From contig PHBN01000001.1 of the NCBI GenBank assembly GCA_002840635.1, positions 1 through 44,454 on the forward strand: 44,454 bases of DNA. Direction: 5' to 3'. Below are positions 21,731-29,410 of the stretch, piece by piece; within the stretch, counting starts at the first letter, position 1; each line of letters opens with the position of its first letter. This DNA is from Deltaproteobacteria bacterium HGW-Deltaproteobacteria-1. GTDB lineage: Bacteria > Desulfobacterota > Syntrophia > Syntrophales > Smithellaceae. The translations under genes were made by a program, and so were the position numbers. Below the pieces are notes generated by a model. It saw only the letters and a list, made by a program, of their open reading frames with translations. It was not told where the DNA came from and did no database searches.

Positions 21731-23148
21731 TTGGTGAAAAACCAAGAAAAGTATTCTTTCTTCTCATAATATTCTTTCTTCTCATAGTATTCGCGTTATT
21801 GCAGATTTTGCCGTTAAACACCGCCCAGGCAGTACCGAGTTTTCAGCGGCAAACAGGGATATCGTGTAATCAATGTCATACTGTATTCCCGGAATTGACG
21901 CCCTTCGGACGAATCTTCAAACTTGGCGGTTATGTCATGAGCAAGACAGGGAAGTCCTATGAATTTCCTCCGCCGGTTGCGGGCATGGTGCAGGCATCTT
22001 ATACAAACGCCAGGGGACTGACTTCCGGGGTTGCTCCTTTTGATTACAACAACCGGGAAACCGATGGACTCAATCTGCCGCAGCAGTTAAGCTTATTTTA
22101 CGGAGGTCGAATCTACGATAAGATAGGCGCCTTTATACAGGGCACCTACGATGGCGCCACCAACAAAATCTTCTTGGACATGACAGATATACGTTATGCA
22201 AACAACACCATGGTGTGGGGTAAAAATCTAATTTACGGGTTTACGCTCAATAATAGTCCAAGCGTACAAGATGTCTGGAACACCACTCCTGCTTGGAGGT
22301 TTCCTTTTGCTTCTTCCAGCGTTGCCCCAACGCCTGCCGCAGGGGCGATCATCGATGGGGCTTTAGACCAGCAAGTAGGCGGTATCGGTGCCTATGCCTT
22401 TTGGAACAATTTGATTTATCTGGGAGTGGCTGTTTACCGCTCGGCCGACGAAGGTATTGCCTTGCCATTGAGCGCGGGCACCTTTACAGAACAGATCGTG
22501 GACGGTACAGCCCCATACTGGCGTCTGGCATTGGAACACCGGTGGAAAAATCACTTCTTTACCATAGGCACTTACGGGATGCAGACAGATATCTTTCCCT
22601 CAGGGAACAGCAGTGGGCCGTCAGATCGCTTTACAGATATCGCCTTTGACGCACAATATCAATACATGGGGACGATTGAACCGGAAGACATACCGGGTGT
22701 GGACGACGCACATAAGGCTAAAGCGGGAAAGTATATGATAACGGCGCACGCCACCTGGATTCGCGAGAACCAGGACTGGAAGGCAAGCTTTCCCCTTGGG
22801 AATACGGCAAACCGCTCTGACTTACTGACAACATTCAGAATGAATCTGAATTATTACTATCGGAGCCCGCTTGGCGATATTGGTGGATCAACGAGTTATT
22901 TTTCTACGACCGGCGAAGCAGATTCGCTGCTTTATGCTTCTAATCCAGTTGACGGAAGCAGAACGGGCATTCCTGACAACGATGGTTTTATTCTTGAGGC
23001 GAGTTATCTTCCGTGGGAAAAGACCAAGATTTCCATTCAGTATACAATTTATAACAAGTTCAACGGCGCTTCTTCGAACTATGATGGATTCGGCCGGAAT
23101 GCTTCCGATAACAACACGCTCTATGTTGTCATCTGGCAAATGTTTTAA
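21727..23148 (+). CDS. Outer-membrane monohaem cytochrome-porin fusion (Cyc2-like architecture)
   Basis: 473 residues. A hydrophobic N-terminus (signal to about residue 34) is followed at once by RQTGISCNQCHTVFPELTPF, with haem motif CNQCH (Cys47, Cys50, His51), then PFGRIFKLGGY. The remaining 400 residues show alternating aromatic/polar strands typical of a beta-barrel (for example KIGAFIQGTYDG, LNYYYRSPLGDIGGS) and end in Phe (VVIWQMF), the usual outer-membrane barrel signal. A haem plug on a porin is the plan of Cyc2, the iron oxidase of neutrophilic and acidophilic iron oxidisers. Whether this protein exchanges electrons with extracellular partners is inference. It is coupled to the preceding cytochrome gene. 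Confidence 0.78.
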   Translation: MIGEKPRKVFFLLIIFFLLIVFALLQILPLNTAQAVPSFQRQTGISCNQCHTVFPELTPFGRIFKLGGYVMSKTGKSYEFPPPVAGMVQASYTNARGLTSGVAPFDYNNRETDGLNLPQQLSLFYGGRIYDKIGAFIQGTYDGATNKIFLDMTDIRYANNTMVWGKNLIYGFTLNNSPSVQDVWNTTPAWRFPFASSSVAPTPAAGAIIDGALDQQVGGIGAYAFWNNLIYLGVAVYRSADEGIALPLSAGTFTEQIVDGTAPYWRLALEHRWKNHFFTIGTYGMQTDIFPSGNSSGPSDRFTDIAFDAQYQYMGTIEPEDIPGVDDAHKAKAGKYMITAHATWIRENQDWKASFPLGNTANRSDLLTTFRMNLNYYYRSPLGDIGGSTSYFSTTGEADSLLYASNPVDGSRTGIPDNDGFILEASYLPWEKTKISIQYTIYNKFNGASSNYDGFGRNASDNNTLYVVIWQMF

Positions 23149-23238
23149 TTACTGCCTTTCATGAAATGTTGATTTGGCATGGTTATTGACAACGTATCAA
23201 GAAAAATTCAGTTTTGGTACTTGCGCGAGGAAAAAATA

Positions 23239-25362
23239 ATGGAACATCATCACCATTTAGAACACCCGCCAGAAGCAATGAATCACACGATGCACGAAGG
23301 GCACGACATGAAAGGGTCTAAAGGTGGCAACCACACCGATCACCATGCCCACATGGCGGCGGACTTCCGGAAACGGTTTTGGATTTCGCTTATTTTGACT
23401 CTGCCGATTCTCATCCTCTCGCCGATGCTTCAAATGCTGGTGGGCCTGAGGGAAACCATTCATTTCCCCGGCGACATCTATGTCTTATTCGTTTTTTCTT
23501 CCGCGGTATTCTGGTATGGCGGCTGGCCGTTTCTGAAAGGCCTGTTCGAGGAGCTCAAATCCCGTCAGCCCGGGATGATGACGCTGGTTGCCGTCGCCAT
23601 TACCACGGCCTATGTTTACAGCAGCGCCGTCGTGTTCGGCCTGGCCGGCAAAATCTTCTTCTGGGAATTGGCCACGCTTGTAGACATCATGCTGCTGGGG
23701 CACTGGATCGAGATGAGGTCGGTGATGGGCGCTTCTAAAGCCCTGGAAGAACTGGCCAAACTCATGCCCTCCGACGCCCACAAACTCATGCCCGACGGCA
23801 GCGTAAAGGATGTGCCGCTCGGTGAACTGGCGGTGGATGATAAAGTCCTGATCAAACCGGGTGAGAAAATTCCCGCAGACGGTGTCATTGTGGAAGGCGA
23901 GAGCTCGGTTAATGAAGCGATGCTCACCGGGGAATCAACCCCTGTTGCTAAAAAAACCGGTGGCAAGGTCATCGGCGGCGCAATTAACGGTGAAGGTTCA
24001 CTGACAATCGAGGTCAAAGGCACCGGGAAGGATTCGTTTCTGGCGCAGGTCATCGACCTTGTCAAACAGGCCCAGGAAAGCAAATCGAAAACCCAAAAAT
24101 TTGCCGACACCGCCGCGATGTGGCTCACCATCGTGGCGCTCAGTTGCGGTGCCGTCACCTTCCTGATCTGGTTGGTTGCCATGAGCAAGGAATTTTCCTT
24201 TGCCATCGAGCGAGCCGTGACCGTAATGGTCATCACCTGTCCGCATGCGCTGGGTCTTGCTATACCCTTGGTTGTGGCCGTTTCCACAGCCCTGGCCGCG
24301 AAAAACGGCCTGCTCATTCGTAATCGCGTTTCTTTCGAAGGCGCGCGAAAACTGCAAGCCATCATTTTCGACAAGACCGGCACGCTCACTGAAGGCCGTT
24401 TTGGCGTGAGCGACACACTCGTACTATCGCAGGACATCGACGAAGAAACGCTGCGCCAATACGCGGCCTCTGTAGATGCAAATTCCGAACATCCCATCGC
24501 CACGGCCATCGCCGCTTCTTCGGAAAAGAAGCTGCCCGTTGAAAACTTTAAAAGCATCCCGGGCAAAGGCGCCGAAGGCACAGTCGAGAGTAGAGAAATT
24601 AAGGTGGTCAGCCCCGGCTACCTCAGCGAACAGAAAATACATCTTGCCGACCCGCGCATCGAACCACTGCAAGCACAAGGCAAAACGGTTGTGTTTGTCC
24701 TCGTGGACGGGAAGTTGAAAGGAGCCATTGCCTTGGCCGATATCGTCCGGCCCGAGGCGAAGCAAGCCATCGATGCTCTTAAGGCGTTGAATATTCGCTG
24801 CATGATGCTCACCGGCGATAACAAGGCGACAGCCAAATGGGTATCAGATCAGGTCGGATTGGACGAATACTTCGCCGAAGTCCTGCCCGGGGATAAAGCC
24901 GCCAAAGTGAAAGAGGTCCAATCCAGGGGTATCCTGGTGGCCATGACCGGAGACGGTGTGAACGATGCCCCGGCGCTGGCGCAGGCTGATGTGGGCATCG
25001 CCATCGGAGCGGGTTCCGATGTAGCGGTGGAAACCGCTGACGTGATTCTGGTGCGGAGTAATCCGCTGGATGTTGTGGCCATCGTGCAGCTGTCACGCGC
25101 CACTTACCGCAAGATGATTCAAAATCTTTTCTGGGCCACAGGCTACAATGCCTTCGCCATTCCACTGGCCGCCGGAGCGCTTTATGCTTGGGGCGTACTA
25201 CTTAGTCCCGCCATGGGCGCGGTATTGATGTCCGCAAGCACGGTGATTGTGGCCATCAATGCACGACTGCTGAAACTGAAGACAGAGCCAAACCTAAAGA
25301 CAAAGCACAATGACGATCGGCAAAGAAAGATTAAGTTAGATGAATATGCCAAACCGGCTTGA
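23239..25362 (+). CDS. copB: CopB-type copper-translocating P-type ATPase
   Basis: 707 residues from ATG 23239. A His/Met-rich N-terminus (EHHHHLEHPP and later HTDHHAHM) replaces the usual CxxC metal domains. P-type motifs are intact: MLTGES, the membrane motif CPH (Cys334-Pro-His336), DKTGTLTEG with the phosphorylated Asp378, and GDGVNDAPAL. CPH with a His-rich leader defines the P1B-3 (CopB) class, which exports Cu2+ or Cu+ to the periplasm. The gene follows the cytochrome-porin by 90 bases. CopB and a CopA remnant at 39229 imply an eroded copper resistance set. Confidence 0.9.
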   Translation: MEHHHHLEHPPEAMNHTMHEGHDMKGSKGGNHTDHHAHMAADFRKRFWISLILTLPILILSPMLQMLVGLRETIHFPGDIYVLFVFSSAVFWYGGWPFLKGLFEELKSRQPGMMTLVAVAITTAYVYSSAVVFGLAGKIFFWELATLVDIMLLGHWIEMRSVMGASKALEELAKLMPSDAHKLMPDGSVKDVPLGELAVDDKVLIKPGEKIPADGVIVEGESSVNEAMLTGESTPVAKKTGGKVIGGAINGEGSLTIEVKGTGKDSFLAQVIDLVKQAQESKSKTQKFADTAAMWLTIVALSCGAVTFLIWLVAMSKEFSFAIERAVTVMVITCPHALGLAIPLVVAVSTALAAKNGLLIRNRVSFEGARKLQAIIFDKTGTLTEGRFGVSDTLVLSQDIDEETLRQYAASVDANSEHPIATAIAASSEKKLPVENFKSIPGKGAEGTVESREIKVVSPGYLSEQKIHLADPRIEPLQAQGKTVVFVLVDGKLKGAIALADIVRPEAKQAIDALKALNIRCMMLTGDNKATAKWVSDQVGLDEYFAEVLPGDKAAKVKEVQSRGILVAMTGDGVNDAPALAQADVGIAIGAGSDVAVETADVILVRSNPLDVVAIVQLSRATYRKMIQNLFWATGYNAFAIPLAAGALYAWGVLLSPAMGAVLMSASTVIVAINARLLKLKTEPNLKTKHNDDRQRKIKLDEYAKPA

Positions 25363-26237
25363 ACAAAGGACTCGCAGGGTCTGGGAGCTACTTAGGCTCA
25401 CCGTCAAAAAGATTTTGCTAATTGACGTGGCACATTGGGCGGGAGCATTCGCCTTTAATGCGTTCTTCTCGCTGTTTCCTTTGATCGTCCCCTTCGTTAC
25501 TATTGCCTCTGTTTATATTGACCGGGAACAGGCCGGGATGAGGTCATTGCTTACATGGAAAGATTTGTTCCAATTAGTGGTGAAATGCAGAGTTACATTT
25601 TCGACACCATCGCCGGTGTGATCAAAGTGCGCAGGCAGGCGGGTGCGGTCTCGCTTCTCATCCTGGTATGGGTCGTGCTCCAGGCCTTCACCACGCTCAT
25701 CAGCGCGACCAACCGCACCTGGGGCGTTCGAGCGCACAATTGGTGGCGGGCGCTGTCCTCCTGGGCATGGTGGCGCCGGTGATGATGAAAATGGCAAAGG
25801 GTTGGCTCTTTCAAGTAAATGATCTCCGTTCCTGGATCGGTGCCCCGGGGAGCTTTGTCGTCCCCTTACTGGTCGCGTTCCTTAGTCTGAGCCTGTTTTA
25901 CAAACTGGCACCGCGCAGGCCCACGCGGTTTGCCGAAGTGTGGGCCACAGCTCTGTGTGTTACGGTTGTTTTACATGTAGCCGATACTCTATTCGTGATC
26001 TACCTTAAGAACTTCGCCATGTTAAACGCGATCTATGGAACGTTCGGCGGGATCATGGCAATGCTGCTGTGGATTTACTTTTCCGGGTGCATTTTCATCT
26101 TCGGCGCCTGCCTTTGCGCCGCTCAGGCCGAAGGGCATTTTGCGCCGGAGAAACGATTAGGGCGCACTGAAAAATGGAGGATTGAAACATGCACAAACCC
26201 GTTGATCAAGAAAAGGTCATCGACAATCACGGCATGA
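25340..26237 (+). pseudogene. YihY/BrkB-family membrane protein gene, frameshifted
   Basis: Three frames together encode a YihY-type protein. The first (from ATG 25340, overlapping the copB end) gives WAGAFAFNAFFSLFPLIVPF. A shift near 25540-25550 moves the reading to VPISGEMQSYIFDTIAGVI and TTLISATNRTWGV. A second shift near 25735-25760, perhaps with a small deletion, leads to LLGMVAPVMMKMAKGWLF and a last part ending in FGGIMAMLLWIYFSGCIFIF. Family members are multi-pass inner-membrane proteins, about 300 residues, of unknown function. Two breaks in one gene make decay likelier than a single read error. Confidence 0.75.
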
Positions 26238-26275
26238 CTTGCCTGAAATCCGGAACTGGAAATGGAGTCTGACAA

Positions 26276-27607
26276 ATGAATAAATTCAAGCAACTCTGGA
26301 GCAGACTACGGTCTAGCTTTTGGTTTACCCCTTCGCTGATTGTTTTGCTCAGCGCTGCCTTTGCGGTAGCGATGATCGAAGCGGACTCCGCCGGAAGCGA
26401 CCAATGGTTGGCCAAGTGGCCGCGCCTGTTTGGGGCCGGTGCGGAAGGCGCGCGCGGAATGATGTCCACAATTGCCGGTTCGATGATGACCGTGGTGGGC
26501 GTCACGTTCTCCATGATCCTGGTCGTGCTGGCGCTGGCTTCGAGCCAATACACCTCACGCATTCTGAGGAATTTCATGCGCAGCCGCGTCACGCAGGTCG
26601 TGCTCGGAATCTTCGCCGGCATTTTTACGTACTGCCTGATCATATTGCGCACCATTCGCGGCGGCGACGAGAGCGCATTTGTTCCAAACCTGGCGGTGTT
26701 CTTCGGCTTCGTGCTGGCGCTCGGAGGTGTCGGCGCCCTCATGTTCTTCATTCATCACATCGCCTCTTCGATTCAGGCTTCCAGCATTATCTCCTCGGTT
26801 GCTGAAGAAACCATTGCCGTCATTGACCGGCTGTTTCCTGAAAAACTTGGCCAGGAACCGGGTGAAGACGATGATGACCAGACGCTAAACCCTATATCCG
26901 GGCGGAATTGGCGTGCCGTCCCGGCCCCGCAAAGCGGTTATGTCCAGAGCGTGAATAACGCAGCGCTCCTACGCTTAGCGCAGGACAGGAAAACCATCGT
27001 ATTGATGGAGCATGGCATCGGTGATTTCGTTGTCCGGAACACCCCACTGGCCTCACTCGCTCTTGAAGATCCGCCGGATCAAGAAACGATTGCCTTCCTG
27101 CAGGATACTTTTAGCATCAGCAGCTACCGCACTGTGGAACAGGACGCTGCCTTCGGCATCAGGCAGATCGTGGATGTGGCATTGAAAGCCCTCTCCCCCG
27201 GCGTCAACGATACCACGACAGCCGTAATGTGTGTGGATTATCTGACAGCGATTATGGCACAGCTGGCCCCCCGGCAAATCCCTTCAGCGCACCGCTATGA
27301 AGAAGGGAAACTGCGAGTGATCGCCAAAGGCCCGAGCTTTGAAAGCTTGTTGGCCGAATCATTCAATCAAATTCGAAGCAGCGCCATTGGCAATGTCGCC
27401 ATCATATTGCAGATGCTGGGCGCGCTTCAAACCATCGCCAGTATGACAGACAGCCCAAGCCGTCGTCGGGCGCTTCGTGAACAATTGCAATGGATCGCCG
27501 AACTGGCTGAGCGCACCCTCGTGTCTCCATTCGACCGGGCAAGGGTTGAGGGCCAACTGGAGCTAGTGCGTAAAGCACTCGAAGATGAAAGAGAGTTTTT
27601 AACGTAA
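26276..27607 (+). CDS. DUF2254 membrane protein
   Basis: 443 residues. Four membrane helices in the first 170 residues (FTPSLIVLLSAAFAVAMI; TIAGSMMTVVGVTFSMILVV; VVLGIFAGIFTYCLIIL; LAVFFGFVLALGGVGALMFF), with ARGMMSTIAGSMMTVVG and SSQYTSRILRNF typical of DUF2254. A soluble C-terminal domain includes GYVQSVNNAALL and SPGVNDTTTAVMC. The role is unknown. It lies in a block of ion-handling genes. GGAAATGGAG precedes the start. Confidence 0.85.
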   Translation: MNKFKQLWSRLRSSFWFTPSLIVLLSAAFAVAMIEADSAGSDQWLAKWPRLFGAGAEGARGMMSTIAGSMMTVVGVTFSMILVVLALASSQYTSRILRNFMRSRVTQVVLGIFAGIFTYCLIILRTIRGGDESAFVPNLAVFFGFVLALGGVGALMFFIHHIASSIQASSIISSVAEETIAVIDRLFPEKLGQEPGEDDDDQTLNPISGRNWRAVPAPQSGYVQSVNNAALLRLAQDRKTIVLMEHGIGDFVVRNTPLASLALEDPPDQETIAFLQDTFSISSYRTVEQDAAFGIRQIVDVALKALSPGVNDTTTAVMCVDYLTAIMAQLAPRQIPSAHRYEEGKLRVIAKGPSFESLLAESFNQIRSSAIGNVAIILQMLGALQTIASMTDSPSRRRALREQLQWIAELAERTLVSPFDRARVEGQLELVRKALEDEREFLT

Positions 27608-27620
27608 GCCGTTGTCAAAC

Positions 27621-27708
27621 AATAACTGTAACATTGTAACATCGTGATCGGCATAAGGGGCCGTAACGAAATGGCTAGAAATGTAACAGTTATTTCTTAA
27701 CGGCCCCT
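27621..27708 (+). repeat. Interlocked inverted repeats in DUF2254-antiporter gap
   Basis: Two complementary pairs alternate. AATAACTGTAACATT (27621-27635) can pair with AATGTAACAGTTATT (27680-27694; one central mismatch). AGGGGCCGT (27656-27664) pairs perfectly with ACGGCCCCT (27700-27708). The order A, B, A', B' means the stems either exclude each other or form a pseudoknot. The second stem extends with mismatches inward. It lies in the 153-base gap ahead of the Na+/H+ antiporter gene. Confidence 0.7.
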
Positions 27709-27760
27709 AACTGAATCGCGAAACAGGAAGAACGAAAATGAATGGAGATAACATCTGGTA

Positions 27761-29377
27761 ATGGAGACGGAAACCATCTTAATTTTGCTGTTTGTCGTGG
27801 CCACAACCGTGGCGATTGCCGTGCAACGTCTGGCCATTCCTTACACAGTCGCTCTGGTCGTCACCGGACTCCTGCTGGGGATGCTGAATATCTTTGAAGC
27901 GCCCCACCTGACCAAGGCGCTGCTGTTCGGTGTCTTTCTGCCGGGGCTGCTCTTTGAGGCCGCATTTCATATCGAGTTTAAACAATTCTGGCGAAACCGC
28001 CTCATCATTTCTTCGCTGGCCCTGCCGGGCGTTGTGGCGGCCATCGTGCTGACTGCCGTAATTTTAACCCCGGTCGCCGACGCGCTGCATTTCGTGCAGG
28101 GTTTTACCTGGAAACATGCTCTTGTGTTTGGCGCACTCATCGCCGCGACTGATCCCATAGCCGTCGTCGCCATCTTTAAGAATCTGGGCGTCCCAAAGCG
28201 GCTGTCCGTATTGCTCGATGGCGAGAGCCTGCTCAATGACGGCACCGCCATCGTTTTCTTCACGCTCAGCTTGGCGCTCGTAACAGGGACAGCGGCAACG
28301 GCCGGCGGGTTGGCTTTTGATTTTATCAGAATCGTCGGCATCGGTGCATTGATTGGAACGGGTGTCGGACTGGCCGTTTCGCAGGTCATCAGACAGGTGG
28401 ATGACCCGATGATCGAGATCACACTGACGACGATTGCAGCGTATGGTTCCTTCCTGGCTGCTGAACATTTTCATTACTCCGGCGTGATTGCCACCGTGGC
28501 GGCGGGTATGCTCTGCGGAAACTATGGCGCCCGTGTCGGCATGTCGCCATCAACCCGGATCGCCGTGGAGACGTTTTGGAAATACATCGCTTTTGCTCTC
28601 AACTCCATCATTTTCCTGCTGATTGGTCTCGAAGTACACTTCCAGGCATTGCTGGCCTCCTGGAAGGCGATCCTGGTTGCCTATCTCGTGGTGACGGGCG
28701 GCAGGGCGCTGGTCATCTTCGGCGTATCTTCGCTGCTCGGCCGGACGCGTGAAAGAATTCCCTGGGCGTGGAGCGTGATCCTGACGTGGGGCGGGTTGCG
28801 CGGCGGGCTGCCCATGGTACTGGTCCTCAGCCTCCCAAAGGATTTTCCGCATCGGGAATTGCTGGTCTCGATGACCTTCGGGGTGGTCATTCTTTCAATA
28901 CTTGTCCATGGGTTGACGATGTCTCCCCTGTTGAGATGGCTGGGCATTGTGCGCGGACACGAGGAACTCGCCGCATATGAGTTGACGCGCGGGGGGTTAC
29001 AGGCAACCCATGCCGCACTGAGCGAGATTGACCAAATGTCACACGTCCACTTCACCCAGCCGGACGTACTCTCTGATCTGCGCCGCGAATATGAACAGAA
29101 GGTCGAGCGCGATAGTGCTGCGCTCGATGAGTTGCATATCGATAACCAACAACTTCATGCCGAGGAATTACAACGCACTCGACGACACCTGTTGTTGGTG
29201 GAAAAAAACACGGTAATCGATGCCTTTCACCGTGGACTTCTCAGTCAGGCTGTCCAGGAGCAGTTACTCGCGGATATCGATATCCGGTTGCTGCGTCTCG
29301 AAACAGCAAAAACCGATTCGTCCGCCGAAGAAGAACCGTCCTTCGGACATACCGATGAGCATGCCCCTGTGGGATAG
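27761..29377 (+). CDS. Na+/H+ antiporter (CPA1 / NhaP family)
   Basis: 538 residues: about twelve membrane helices to residue 400, then a soluble tail of about 130 residues. Family motifs include ALIAATDPIAVVAIFKNLGV, with the ion-binding TDP, and LLDGESLLNDGTAIVFF, with the ND pair. HFHYSGVIATVAAGMLCGNYG and WGGLRGGLPMVL also match. It exchanges cytoplasmic Na+ or K+ for H+. The polar tail (YEQKVERDSAALDELHIDNQ) is helical and could be regulatory. It precedes the H+-ATPase gene by 33 bases; together they point to pH homeostasis. Confidence 0.9.
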   Translation: METETILILLFVVATTVAIAVQRLAIPYTVALVVTGLLLGMLNIFEAPHLTKALLFGVFLPGLLFEAAFHIEFKQFWRNRLIISSLALPGVVAAIVLTAVILTPVADALHFVQGFTWKHALVFGALIAATDPIAVVAIFKNLGVPKRLSVLLDGESLLNDGTAIVFFTLSLALVTGTAATAGGLAFDFIRIVGIGALIGTGVGLAVSQVIRQVDDPMIEITLTTIAAYGSFLAAEHFHYSGVIATVAAGMLCGNYGARVGMSPSTRIAVETFWKYIAFALNSIIFLLIGLEVHFQALLASWKAILVAYLVVTGGRALVIFGVSSLLGRTRERIPWAWSVILTWGGLRGGLPMVLVLSLPKDFPHRELLVSMTFGVVILSILVHGLTMSPLLRWLGIVRGHEELAAYELTRGGLQATHAALSEIDQMSHVHFTQPDVLSDLRREYEQKVERDSAALDELHIDNQQLHAEELQRTRRHLLLVEKNTVIDAFHRGLLSQAVQEQLLADIDIRLLRLETAKTDSSAEEEPSFGHTDEHAPVG

Positions 29378-29410
29378 TCGGGCGGTAAATCAAAGACAGG
29401 AGGAATACCT

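Noticed and set aside
23173-23190. Possible sigma-54 site TTGGCATGGTTATTGACA ahead of the copper ATPase gene
   Set aside because: The -12 element reads TTGA instead of TTGC at the required spacing; the GC dinucleotide is nearly invariant.
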